Below, in pieces: positions 1-12,010 of a stretch of DNA of 64,000 nucleotides. The notes beneath the pieces are model-generated. The model worked only from the letters and a program-made list of their open reading frames with translations. It had not been told where the DNA came from and did no database searches. The DNA comes from Echiichthys vipera (taxonomy: Eukaryota > Chordata > Actinopteri > Perciformes > Trachinidae): NCBI GenBank assembly GCA_963691815.1, contig OY829665.1, positions 20,213,294-20,277,293 on the forward strand. Reading direction: 5' to 3'. Made by a program: the position numbers and the translations under genes. Numbering within the stretch: position 1 is the first letter of the stretch; the number at the start of each line of letters is the position of its first letter.

Positions 1-2058
1 AAGCCGGGACGGAAGCAGACATGCCCTGCCGATCCAACTGCGCAGCCGACCCAGTCTACAGACCAGAACTCAGGTCTGCCAAACACCGGGACTCGGACCT
101 ACGGAACATGCATCGGTACTGTAAGATGCCAGGGCGACTTTAATATCAACGGCAAAGTAAGGTTAGCCTTTTAATACAACTCCTGGTTAAAAACATTGGT
201 GGTAATTAAGTTCTGACCTGAGTTCTGTTGGCAGGCTAATAAGAGCCAGTTTAAGTCCGCCAATAATATTACAAACCAGCCCCGTAGGTCTGAATCAGTC
301 TGGTCTTAAACTTTTTATATCCACATTTAACCCTTTGTCACGCATCTATTCAGTATTGCACTATTCTGTATTATCCTTGCTAATAAACCAAATAAATGTT
401 TATAACTTTACGTCATTTTGAGAGTCTTCCCTTCTGTGCAGAAATTGATGGTCCCTGATATGGCTGTGGTACAAACTAACGAGTTAGAGACGAGACTGAT
501 AAAATTTAAATAACCAATTACTCTAAGTTACTAAAAGGTATAAAACCTTCACCAAAGTTTAATAAACATCCTGTCTTATTTTGGTGTGCTTCCCTACTTC
601 GAGGTAAATTAAATCCTAAATTTTAACGAGTCAAGTTAATTCATAATTAATTCAGCGACTACTAAATTCTAGCCAAAAAACGTGTAGGTCATTCTCCTAC
701 ACCGGCGTTACAAATGGTCTTTTCTGTAACCTGGTCCCAGAGTGGGAATATTTGAGAAGGCCCCCGTGGCATGGTCGTCTGGCCAACAACAACGCATTCT
801 TTGTTAATGACGCTGTCATCTCCACACCTCAGAGCGCTAACCCCATGGCGTCACATAACAACAGTGCTGCTGCGTTGAGAGAGACACGGACCTACAGACC
901 GAACTGTACTCTGAGCCGCATGGTAATGAATTAGGCCGACCATATATTTCTCCCTTTTCCTTGATGCTCTGATGCTAAATTGGTCGCTAGTAGCTTTTTA
1001 TAAATAAAGTTGCCAAGAAGGTTTTAAAAGTAGCCAGACAGTGCCCGCCTGTGAGTGCTTTGGGACGGGGAAGGGGCTCCCAGCAGCACCCTCTGCTCGT
1101 TGAGGACACTAACTGCAGAGTGATTGGTGCATCTGAGTCCAAAACAGCACAAAAGTCTCCACTAACACCAGAAACAGTGGACACATTTCTCTCTAGGATG
1201 GAGGAGGATTTGGGAAGTCGCCAGATCGGCGACAAACTCTGAAGTGTTTGTATTCTGATTCTACACAACAGCGGAGCTCCGTCTCTTCTTCTCCTTTTTG
1301 GTGTATTTCTGTGGCAGTTACAGCGCCACATCCAGGCCTGGCATGTGTATTACAGTGTTTCCAGCTGGATTCACTGGTTTTGGTGGACGCAGATATTTCT
1401 TGAGCCAGAACACTTTTCAAGAACGGAGGGGGAAAAAAAGGGTTGTTTTCGATCGTGCGGCCAGGGCCGAAGATGGAGAAGGCCGTACACTGGAGAGACC
1501 AGGAGGGTCAGAGCAGGAGAAGGCTACAGAAGGAGTTGAAGAAATAAGTGAAGGAGAAGAAGAAAATAAGTATTGAATGTGAGGGATGAATATATGGCTG
1601 TACATTCAGAAAGAGGCAGACAGAGGCAGGGAGTGACAGGAGGAGGCAGATGAAGATGACAGGGAGGAAAAGGATACTACTGCAGTTCCCCCTGGACCCC
1701 ATGTCATGTTTTTATTCTCCTTCCATATAAAGTGTGGTACAGCAGCATACATATGCCACCCTGCCAAGACTTGCCACACCTTTGCCACCGCCATGTACAA
1801 TTTTCTAGATCCGCCACTGTTACTTCTAAATCTTTTACAAATGATTTGTTCATGATTTAAAAAGATTTGTCTTACAACACATTTGTTATATGTTTTTTGT
1901 TCCACGCAATATTTATAATTATTTTATTATTAATTAAAGGCTCATAAAAGACTATTATTAATAATACTTATTATTATTATAAAGTGTTAACACAATTCTC
2001 TTAGTGACGTTGTAGTAATGTACTCACTGAATAAAGTATTTCCAGTCAGACACGAGAT

Positions 2059-2061
<3 letters not shown>
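1..2061. other. No recognised gene left of the last visible CMAH exon
   Basis: AT-rich DNA with short spurious ORFs only. I looked on the minus strand for the missing CMAH C-terminal exons and did not recognise any. It may be CMAH intron or 3' flank. Confidence 0.5.

Positions 2062-2137
<76 letters not shown>
2062..2137. repeat. (CA)n microsatellite, 76 bp
   Basis: Uninterrupted AC/CA dinucleotides directly beside the donor of the last visible CMAH exon, which ends at 2146. It lies 8 bp into the intron. Confidence 0.97.
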
Positions 2138-2139
<2 letters not shown>

Positions 2140-2145
2140 GTCAAC

Positions 2146-5100
2146 CTGTTAGTGGGGTCTTTCAGAGCGAGGCCCAGGTCCAGCACAGTGCCTGGCTTGG
2201 GTGTCCATGTCTTGATGTCTGGTGCGAGCTTATTGATGAGCGCATTGAGGCCCTCTGCACTGTTCTTCACATTTGTATCCTTAATGTATCTACACACACA
2301 GACAGAATACAACTAAGCTAAGTTTGTGCATGTAGTTACTCTCTAGCTATTACAACTTCTTCACATTATAAATAATTTTTATAGACAAACTGCATATTAA
2401 CTTTTAACAAAGTCTGATAGAGCTACACGTATCAGCTGCATCAACTGTAATTGAAATATAAAAGCCATTCAAACCCATTTATCCTTGGCTGTAATTTATT
2501 TATGATTAATTGATATTAAACAGATCCTGGTCAACCTCTCTGCACAATCTCTACCTGTCTGATGGATGAGCCTCCACAAAATAGCCAGCAAACGGGCAGT
2601 AGATCGCCGGCTGCAGGGACTTTATCAGCAGAGCTTTGTAATTCAGCAACTTCTTCCTTTCGTTCTTGATAAACTCTGCCTTCCAGGAATCTGGACACAG
2701 ACATAAACCATCATCTATATGTCAGCAGTGTGGCACATACCACACAAACCTGACAGGGGGTGTACTTTACTCATACTAGGCAGAGAATTGTGCTTTGCAT
2801 TTCAGTTTAGTTCAGTTCAGAGTTGAATTGCCTGCAGCAACACTTAAAAGGGAACATTCATCTTCAGCTTATTTACAAGATTCTCTCGTTTTTAGAAATG
2901 TGTAAACATGAATATGTGGAATAATAAATTAATAACAGTACCGTCTATGCATTAAGATTTAGCATGACAGCATTTTAGAAATTAAAAGATCATTTATAAT
3001 ATAAAAGGTGCTGTTCTCTATATTACTCACTGACTTCAAAAAATGTAATTTCAAACTTTCTGTTTCAGTTGAAAGTTAGAGTAAATGGATATACTTAACT
3101 ATCAAATACAAAATTACTTTTGGGATGACTCAAATGTTCAAACTTTACACTGGTTTGCAATGAGGTGAAATTCCCAACCAATGGGGTGAGCCTCACCACT
3201 GTATTTCCCTCCACAGAAGGTCATAGGGAATCCAGATGCACCTCCGGCGAAGTCACTCATCATTAAGTCCACATTCTCCGGTAGCCTGCCCCCATTTGGC
3301 CTGGTGCAGTCTACAGTGTTCAGGATCTTGTGACCTGCAATTGAAATATTTAAAGAGACAATCCACACCAAAACTACATTTTCCTCTTACCTGTAGAGCT
3401 ATTTATCAGTTTAGACAGTTGTGGTGTGAGTTGCTCCGAGTTGTAGATATTAGCTGTCTGACTTCTCTTCAGTATAATGTAACTAGATGGCACTCTTCTT
3501 GTGTTTAAAGCGCCAAAAACAATACATTTGAAAAAGTCAACAGCATTGTCTCTCTCCAGGAATCATGACCATGCTACTGAGGATCATCCACAAACCTGCT
3601 GTGAGCAGTTTCATGTAGAAACTATTTACTTTCTACTGAACTACAGCCACAAACCTTATCAGGAAGCATACTGATGGATGAGAGGCTCATGCTTATGACA
3701 GAGCAAGATAAGTTGCTTCAGTTAATATGTAGGGACTCTTATCAATCTACTGCAGAGTTTGGTGTTATTATGAGCAGCAGTCCGCAAGTCTAGTAATGGT
3801 ATTTAAAAATTGAAAAGCATTTAAAAAAAGCATGCACCTTTATATTCAACAATGATGCACGTGTCCATTTCGGGATGCACACCATCCATCAGGATCATGA
3901 ATCTCAGGTCTTCGTCAATCTGATGGAGACCAAGGGAGAGGCTAGTGACTAATTACAGTCCTGTGATTTTTACTGGATCAGAACTCAATTACATTTCATA
4001 ATAACAGTCTATATTCAAAATACACATTTCATGAAAGAGTTGTTTGTCATTGCCCTTTGACCAGATGTGAGTAGCAGTGAGTTACATTTTGCCAGACACC
4101 AAAGGGAACAACATTGATGTTGGTCAGCTTGACTTGGCTTTGCTCCAGATACCTTTTGCATCAAGACAAAGAAAGGGACATGTGAGTAATAGCTACTTGA
4201 AACATATTGAAATAATCGGTTTTAAAATAATAGATGTAAAAGGATTAAACAGAGCTCCATCACTTTACTAACCAAAAGACCGGTCTTGATGTGTCACCAA
4301 CATAAATGGGGATATCAGGCCTCCTCTCTGACAAGTCTTTCAGTGTGGGGTAACTGGAAAAGACACAGGACAGATCAGCTGCAGGGCACTATACATTCTT
4401 TTACAAACTGTCTAAATGTCAGCTCTCTTAAAACTCAAAAGTAAATTAAATTCCCTAAACACCATTAGGCACACCAGCCTCTTGATGCACCATCCTATGA
4501 GGCAGCTTTCTCAATCTGACATCTCTCCATACATCAAGCCTTTGAACACCCACACAGGTGTTTTCAGTTATTCTGGCTGATTAGACCTCTGCTTGGGTTC
4601 AATGTGGACGGAGCTTTGATGGGAATTGATGAGGTTACACATCCATGTACCAATAAGAAGTGTGTGTGTGTGTGTAGTTTTGGCGATTTGGTAAAAAAAA
4701 TGTCCCCTTTGTTTAGACTTGACATTAACAGTGGGAGTACCAATGTTTGTAGAGTGAATAAGTGATATTTGTCACCAGCTGCATAATAGGGGGAAGCACT
4801 GCTGAGAATATGGGCGATTTGAAAAGTTAAAGGGATGGTTAGGCTTTCTTGAAGTGGGGCTGCATGAAGTACTTATCCATAGTCAGTGTATTTCCTACAG
4901 TAAATGACAGTCGAAGACAAGAGTGCCACTTGATTAAGTACTTATATAACCTGACTCTGTTTCCGTGTCTGCATTTGGGTCCAGTTCTCTGTGTTGTTAT
5001 CAGTACCATTCATGACAGAATATTCTAAATATGGCTTACACTAAAACTTTTTTAGGTTGGTCTTTTGGTCTTTTTTTAGGTGTCTCCCAAGCATAAAGTT

Positions 5101-8100
5101 GCTGTCTCCGTGCAGCACATTGATTAGTTACCATCTTGGTACTCCAGCCTGCCTCTCTAAACTAAGAGCATGCTAACTGTCATCTACTGTAGGTTATACA
5201 CTGACTATACCCCACTCTCAAAAAGGTGGACTATCGCTTTAAGATATGAACGTTTTATTTTCTCTCACAGGCTTCATCAGTAATGGTATTTAGCCATATT
5301 TAATGGCCTAAAGAAATAATTATTTTGTGACTTTTATGCTAGAGTTACTCAAGCACTCATTCATACGTGAGACCAAATGTCAAATTGCCATCGGATTCAT
5401 ATAACATGGGCTTGTCTAAAGATTTGGTCTCTGCTAAAAATGGCAGTGTTAACATCATATTGTCAGCTGAGTCTTGGAAAATGTTAGTAAGGGGCTACTT
5501 ATACTTACCATCCGTATCGTGCCCAAATGCGAATCACAGCATAAGTCTAGTTCATGCACAGTACACTTCCCAGCCATGGCACAGTTGTGGCATAGCTCGA
5601 TTGCACATGTACGAGCATGAGCATTGACAGCGGTCCTGATGTCTATTTACATGAGACTGTTCCCTGTGACGGACATTTAAAAAGATGCAGCAGAAGGGTT
5701 CGTGGAGGTCTGATGTGAAGGTGGAGTGTTTACTGCAGATTTGGTCAGAAGAAAATATTTAAATCCAAGCTGACTTATAATCAAGAAGCAATCGAGCCGA
5801 GGCTCGAATCTTTAGAATAGCGTGAGTACAGGCCGGACCTGGGCCGTGGGGGAGAAGGGAGGAGGAACAATCCAGCTTAAAGCATGGCACAGATCATGTC
5901 AAGTGTGAGTACACCCTCATATTTGCCCTCATATTTGAGAATCCTAACTCAACAGACAAAACATGTTAGTCAGGTGTCTGCTATGCAGGGAAGAGTTGAC
6001 AATGCACAATGTTGCTGTGGTGATATGGATGAAAAGATATTATTAAAGGGGGTAACATATCTTATTTATCACCAGATAGTTTACCTGAGGTGGTCAGAGT
6101 GCATATGGCTGATGTAGATGAGATCTGCTGCACACAGCCTGTCCATGGAGTCTGCTGGAGGCTCATGGAGAAGCCACCACCCTCTGGCGAATGCAGGACC
6201 CTTCAACCATGGGTCGAACATGAACCGTCTCTTTCCCAGCTGCAGCTCCATGCAGGCATGGGTCAAGTACATCACCTGGGTGGGAAGTTCACAATTCTGT
6301 CGTGTCACAATGGACAGATCTGACAACCCTAAAAACCTGTGATAAGAGGTGGCTACAGTCTAAGTGAGGTCACATAAAATATTACTTCTGATGTAAAGTT
6401 TGAAACAGTTTATCATGGTTCATGAATTGATTACCTAAAAAACTGGATAGGCATGACTAGGACTGCTCTACTAGTAGTAGAAGTCCAATGGGAGTGACAG
6501 AACATTCTTGTATCACCTGGGAATATCTCTTCTAGTTATGCAAATATCTCCTGCAGGGTTACTCAAAGGTCAAGTCTTGGCCCTTTACTGTTCTGTTCTT
6601 ACATTTTACCATTGGGTCAAGTTATTAAGTTTTTTGCTGACAATACAAGAAATCTATTAAATCTCACCTCCCTCTCAGCCTGCCGGGCAAATATAAGGTC
6701 CTGGATGATGAGTAATCTTTCTATTGTTGATCAATGATAAAACTGAAGTGATGGTGACAGGGACTGGATAGGACAGATGTTAGTTTCTCAGGGTTGCTGT
6801 GCATCCATGAGGCCAGAAGTCATTTTTATTTTGAATGTTAACTTTTCTTAACATTTAAGCAACATTACCAAATCAGTTATTGGTCAAACCAAGAGCGTTG
6901 TCAATATTAGATATTTTCTTCCAGATTCAGAATTATCTTTAATGGCCAAGTACATGCACACACACAAGGAATTTGACTCCAGTTTGTTGTTGCTCCCAAT
7001 GTACATATGTAACAAAGTCAGCATGCTAAACAAATATAGACATAAACACCTGATATAAATATGTATATATAAAGTGTATATATACACATATACACCTTTT
7101 TGCTGAACTGCCCCAAAATCGATAAACCCCCTTCAACTTGTGGAAAACACTTGCCTGGGTCCAGATGTTAGAATCCACCCACTTCATAAAGTGGATGGAT
7201 TCATCAGGTATTGTGACATGAAGCTGCGTACAAAACAGACCAATGAGCAGCGCAAGGAGACGAGTCATTAGCCAATCAGCTCCATGGCCGAAACTAACAC
7301 TGTCGTAAAGCTGTGTGTTTACATCACTGGCCAATCACAACCAAGTCAGTAAAACGTGTCAAGGTCCTAGGAGTCGCTATGATCCACTGTAGCCTAGTCC
7401 GTTTCTACCGGACCCCCAGGAAGTGCGCCAGACTTGAAACTGATTTGAAATAGTGGCCAAATGTTGGCTTCATGGGCCACTGAGCAACTTTCATAGGAAC
7501 TAACAGGACTCGGACTTGAACGCTGTATGCATGACTTGTTTCACTATCTAATCGATTTGGTTCAATAACATTTTCTAAAAACACTTATTCAAGTTAGCAT
7601 ATAGCTAACGTAATATAGCATAAGACACAAAATGTTTAACACTCCAACCCTTTCAGTTAAAATAAACGTTTTGCTATGTCTTTTCGGGGGTGAACACACC
7701 CCAGTTATTGTGCAGCCAATGTCAGTCAAACTGAAGACGGAAACGTAGTTTACCTTGATAATTCGGTCTGATATCCGCTTGCAAAACACAGCAGCTAGCT
7801 ACTTTCAAGAACTTGGAAATATGAGCATAGTTCCTCTATTCTCACCTATTTGCATTGGTTACTAGTGATGTCAAAATGAAGCATCATGAAGCATAAGTTA
7901 TATTTCTGTACCCCACTAGATTGAGGTTTAAAGAGAAGGGCTCAAATGGTAATTCAGTGTGTTTTCAGTCCTTTGTTGAACATAGCTCCATCTAGTGGGG
8001 TCAAAGATAATAAAAAGGTTTCATGAAGTTTTATATGAACATCACTTCTGGTTACCCATGTTGATTTAAAAATGTTATTGTTTTTACTTATGAGCAGCCT

Positions 8101-10593
8101 TGCCCATTCTTACTCAGATCTTCAGGCTAGCTGTTGCTCTCTGTCCCCGGGGCAAGGCTTGAGTCAGAGGGCAGTCATCAATTTGCCAAAAGGGCTCTAC
8201 AATTGTGGGATAACCTTCCTTTTGGAATCAGACAGACAACCTCAGTATCCTCTTTTAAAAACTCATTTGGAGTTTTTTTTTTCTCTGTCCGTTGAAAGTT
8301 TCGATACTTTGGCTGCATAGAACTTATAGTAATTTGTAATTGTACAATTTTTCTTCCATTCCTCCCATGTAGGGTAATGACAGTCCAAATGAGGACACAT
8401 AAAATCATCACTTTTGCTGTGATGTGATTTTTCATGAAAAAGATTTGTCAGGCAGGAGTGTTTCTCTTTTAAATGCAGAATCGTTCATGAATTTATATGT
8501 TATACTGTATCACTATTTCATATCAGAAATCGATAAACCCCCTTGACTTGAACGCTGTTTGCATGACTTGTTTCACTATCTGATCGATTTGGTTCAAAAA
8601 CATTTTATAAAATCAAGAATAGCCACACGATTGAATTAATTTACCCTTATTTAAGTTAGCATATAGCTAACGTAACATAACATAAGAGCTTGCGTACACA
8701 AAATGTTTAACACTACACCTTTTCAGTTTAAATATCTTGGCTATATCTTTTCGGGGGTGAACACACCCAAGTTAGTGTGCAGCCAATGAGATTCAAAGTG
8801 TTTCTCTTTTAAATGCAGAATAATTCATGAATTTTATATGTTATACAGTAACACTATTTTGTTGTCACATTGCAATAAAGAGGAATGCAAAGATCTCTAC
8901 ATTGGAGAAACAAAGCAACCACTGCATAAACGCATGACCCAACACAGGAGAGCTAACTCCTCAGGCCTGGACTCTGCTGTCCACTTACATCTCAAGGAGA
9001 AAGCCCACTCCTTTGAGGACAACAATGACCAAATCCTGGACCGAAAGGACAGATGGTTTGAAAGAGGAGTAGAAGAAGCAATCTATGCAAAAGTAGAGAA
9101 ACCATCCCTTAACAGAGGAGGAGGTCTGAGACACCACTTATCTCCAATTTACAATGCTGCCCTTTCATCCCTTCCCAGGAGATTCAACAATCTAACCTCA
9201 AAGAACAACTGTTGACAAATGGCCTCCTGTGACTCCAACTACTGTCGTTATAACCCAGTAGAGCACTAACATAGTCGAAACCAACGGCTGTCGTTGGCAC
9301 ATGGAGCACAAAGGTTTCCAGTGACATGATCAGCCTTGTGCATGCCCGCACTAGAGGTTAAATACCTGGATCTTTTTTGGACCAGTCCCAGTCTGGTCAG
9401 ATGCATAAATGAACTGATGAAGCCTCTTGGATGAGAGGTGAAACGTCTCCCTAATCCAGTTGCTTTAGATTTAAATATAATAATATAAAAAATGAGAACA
9501 TTCACAGGCTTAAAGCAGAATACATACTTTAACCTCTCCTTCCTGGAGCTCCAGAGGCTCTCGAGGGTCAGCCAGCCAGGGGTCGATGGGGCTCAACTCA
9601 ATCAACTGAAGGCCCCCATCATCCAAAATCTCTATTTCTGTATGTGAATGACAAACATACACAAGCTATTACCATTCAAAATAAATAGGTAATGTAATAC
9701 ATTAGAATTTATAGATATCAGTATATCAAAATTAATTATGGGTTTTCAATATACTGCATACAATGTATTTTATCCATATAATGTAGTTTGATCACACACT
9801 CTGAATATGTTCCTTCAGCCCACTAATGTTACCTGAAAGTTAACCATTGCTATGGCAACAAGGGCCACCTGGTTAACTTCAAGACAACAATAAGCCAAAC
9901 AATTACAATTCTGCATTGTTAAAGAAAACCAGTTACAACTATGAACCACGCCCGTAAAGTATACCCCCACAGACTCATTGTCCAAAAGGGCCCCACCATA
10001 CAGTCTATATGTGTTTGCCTTATGGTGCTGCTATCAACCGCCATACACCCTAAGGGCCAAGCAGAAATCCCTGGCGAGCTTTAGTAGAATGGTCCACTCC
10101 ATACTCAGTGTAGTATTTGTCTCACATGTGACCCCTAAGGGGCTCCATAATACACAGACCAAACATAAAAATAGTAATTTATTTTAGACTCACAACATCA
10201 GACAACACAAACTTACCGAGCTCGTCCTGCAAGAAGCTGTCTGGTGGGTTCACATATTTCATGTTGGAGACATTTAACTTCCAGTTGTGCTTAGTGCATT
10301 TAACCGTCCTTTAGGGAAAAAAAGCAGCCTGTCAGTCATGACAAACATCATAATTCCTTCTCTGTGCTTTTGCTAGAACAATCTCACCTGCCGTCCAGGT
10401 CTTCGATGTCTTTGATGAACAGCCCTCCTTGGTGTTTGCATTGGTTCTTGCATGCTTTTAGATCATTCTTGTTCTTGTATATGATGTAACATTTTCCATT
10501 TTCTGAGCTTTTCTTGAAATTAACTCCCTCTTTGAGTGAGCCGACTGCTTCCGCGTCTAGTGACAGCAACATCTTCGCTCTTTGTCCCGTCAT
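2146..10593 (-). CDS. cmah: CMP-N-acetylneuraminate hydroxylase (CMAH), ten coding exons, 3' end off window
   Basis: Hydroxylates CMP-Neu5Ac to CMP-Neu5Gc in the cytosol, using cytochrome b5 electrons. Exons in translation order: 10388-10593 (ATG at 10593), 10217-10308, 9528-9637, 6085-6275, 4273-4353, 4086-4152, 3838-3919, 3197-3334, 2555-2690, 2146-2289. All have GT donors and AG acceptors, and phases join without a stop. The Rieske ligands are visible: C-K-H in CKHQGGLFIKD (exon 1) and C-T-K-H in exon 2. Exon 4 holds the metallo-hydrolase-like motif SHMHSDHLS, split across the junction with exon 5. Exon 8 holds DCTRPNGGRLP and DFAGGASGFPMTF, as in mammalian CMAH. About 415 of ~577 residues are present. 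No further exon is recognised in 1-2145, so the C-terminal third is off the left edge or lost. The 206-nt start exon has a splice acceptor upstream of the ATG, so a 5' non-coding exon is expected. Confidence 0.95.
4831..5238. mobile_element. TTAA-flanked MITE, piggyBac-type, in a CMAH intron
   Basis: The element is bounded by TTAA at 4827-4830 and 5239-5242. Its ends are imperfect inverted repeats: AGGGATGGTTAGGC on the left and, reverse-complemented, AGCGATAGTCCACC on the right. Both continue into a shared GTGGGG and CATAGTCAGTG / TATAGTCAGTG. It is 408 bp with no ORF, so non-autonomous. TTAA target choice is the hallmark of piggyBac; superfamily assignment is inference. It sits between CMAH exons at 6085-6275 and 4273-4353. 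Confidence 0.7.
6934..7018 (-). repeat. LINE 3'-tail-like fragment
   Basis: It contains the pattern CAGAATTATCTTTAATGGCC followed by AAGGAATTTGACTCC, a form common at 3' ends of fish L2-type LINEs. No coding part is attached. It lies in the large CMAH intron. Confidence 0.4.
7513..7735. repeat. Local duplication, copy 1
   Basis: Starts with GACTTGAACGCTG, runs through AGCATATAGCTAACGTAA and ends near GTGCAGCCAATG. A diverged second copy lies at 8544-8800 in the same orientation inside the same CMAH intron. Confidence 0.8.
7861..8046. repeat. MITE-like repeat family, copy 1
   Basis: Begins ACTAGTGATGTCAAAATGAA and ends GAACATCACTT, so the ends are inverted repeats. Inner segments include CATCATGAAGC and CCCCACTAGAT. 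Related copies are at 17748-17933 and 60993-61112. No ORF. Confidence 0.6.
8447..8862. repeat. Local duplication, copy 2, with a nested short direct repeat
   Basis: 8544-8800 repeats 7513-7735 with small insertions. It is bracketed by a shorter direct repeat starting AGTGTTTCTCTTTTAAATGC at about 8457 and again at about 8798. It joins ATCGATAAACCCCCTT (also at 7117) directly to GACTTGAACG, so this copy lost about 380 bp relative to copy 1. Confidence 0.7.
8866..9511 (+). mobile_element. Penelope-like element, 3' fragment with GIY-YIG end
   Basis: Encodes the C-terminal ~115 residues of a Penelope protein, including CKDLYIGETKQPLHKRM of the GIY-YIG endonuclease, then the 3' terminal repeat. 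It is close to the full copy at 30.5-33.1 kb but with several substitutions and an AT-rich interruption near 9470-9490. It ends near 9511, about 10 bp from the splice donor (9522-9527) of the CMAH exon at 9528-9637. 5' truncated and inactive. Confidence 0.9.
9414..9444 (+). ncRNA. Hammerhead-ribozyme-like core in a Penelope fragment
   Basis: CTGATGA, then a 6-bp stem (GCCTCT / AGAGGT, one G-T pair) closed by TGGATG, then GAAAC. This matches the conserved CUGANGA - stem II - GAAA core. Penelope-like elements are known to carry hammerhead motifs in their terminal repeats. Stem III and the cleavage site were not resolved by eye. Confidence 0.5.
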
Positions 10594-10908
10594 TTTACCT
10601 ACATAGACACCAGATGAAATACAAATTCAGTTTTGAGTTGAGATGAAATTTAAGCACAGAAAAGTTAACACTGAACCACCTCCCCTGTAGGTGAATAAGG
10701 CACATGCTTCTGAAACTAGATCTATTTACACACTGCAAAGCACCAGTCATCCAGATCTTAGCATGGATAGTGCCGATAGGTGTGTTACATGGGCCTCAGG
10801 CAGAGGCTGCTATTTAATGCTCATAAATAAACGTTGTTAACAGGCTCAGAAGCAGGAGACACCAACAGCCACTCATTATATTGGATGTAAGCGACCCATA
10901 GGAGTATT

Positions 10909-11027
<119 letters not shown>

Positions 11028-11483
11028 GCTGACATAAAATTAAAAAAAACAAAACAGATGTGAGTTGCAGATGAAGCTGGTGCCATCTTGGCCAAAGTTT
11101 TCACCCACAGTGAACAAAAATGACGACTGATCAGATCAAAAGTGGCCAAAAATACACATTAAATTTTGCAACATCAACTTAAATGGCTTGTAACATTTTC
11201 CCATTAAACTACTCAAAATATAGAAATACAATAAAGTCCCTGTTGTTAAAATTAACTGCAAACTGAGATATCAGCCTAAACTGGCTTCAATACAGTCTCA
11301 AGCAACAACTCAACTCAGTTGACTTAGACATTTAAAAATTGGCTTGCAACACAAAGCACTGTCATGAATTTTGATTCATGAGTTTTAGGCCTGGTTTGGG
11401 AAGGGAAAACCTCTGTCAAGTTATGTGATTCGGAGCCTGATACAGAAACATGTTAGACCATTCATGAAAAATGAACAAGCTCA

Positions 11484-12010
11484 AACAACCAGTCCAGTTG
11501 CTTTTGACTGAAATTGCTTTGAGGATAACAATGACCTAGATGAATGAGAACATTCACAGGCTTATTGCACAAGAATTTGGGTTGGCAACCCTAAAAATGG
11601 TGCGGGAACATGAAAGGTTGGCTCGGAAAATTGCAGATTACAGAAACCACCTACGGTTCAGTCTGAGATGCAAACAACAAAGGCTTACACCAACTAGCCT
11701 ATGTTTGAATTCCACTATGAGAGGGCATAGAGTGGAGAAAATTATAGAAAAGGCTCAAAACCAACTCCTTGGTGAGCGAATAAGACAGTCAATTTCACCA
11801 TTGAAGGGCTTAAAGAGAAAGCGGACCTCTCACTACGGAAACTGACATCCATCCTACCTGTTTTTATCATGGAAAGAGTTTTGGATTTCAGCCAGAAAGC
11901 CCAACCACTCAGCACAACAAGAGCAAAGAGAGACAAACAAAGAAATTTCACAATTTGCAATCCCGGGATATTGGCAAAACCACAGAAATACTCACTTGGA
12001 GGCAAAAAAG
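11484..12010 (+). mobile_element. Penelope-like element, 5' fragment
   Basis: Contains part of the terminal repeat (AACAACCAGTCCAGTTGC) and then the N-terminal coding part (start near 11540, NENIHRLIAQEFG). It matches residues ~14-150 of the 855-residue ORF at 30538-33105, with a frameshift near 11790-11845. The match ends at GGCAAAAAAG near 12010. A decayed remnant upstream of CMAH. Confidence 0.88.

Noticed and set aside
1298..1576. 92-codon open frame on plus
   Set aside because: Low-complexity Glu/Arg-rich sequence with overlapping frames on both strands and no recognised family.
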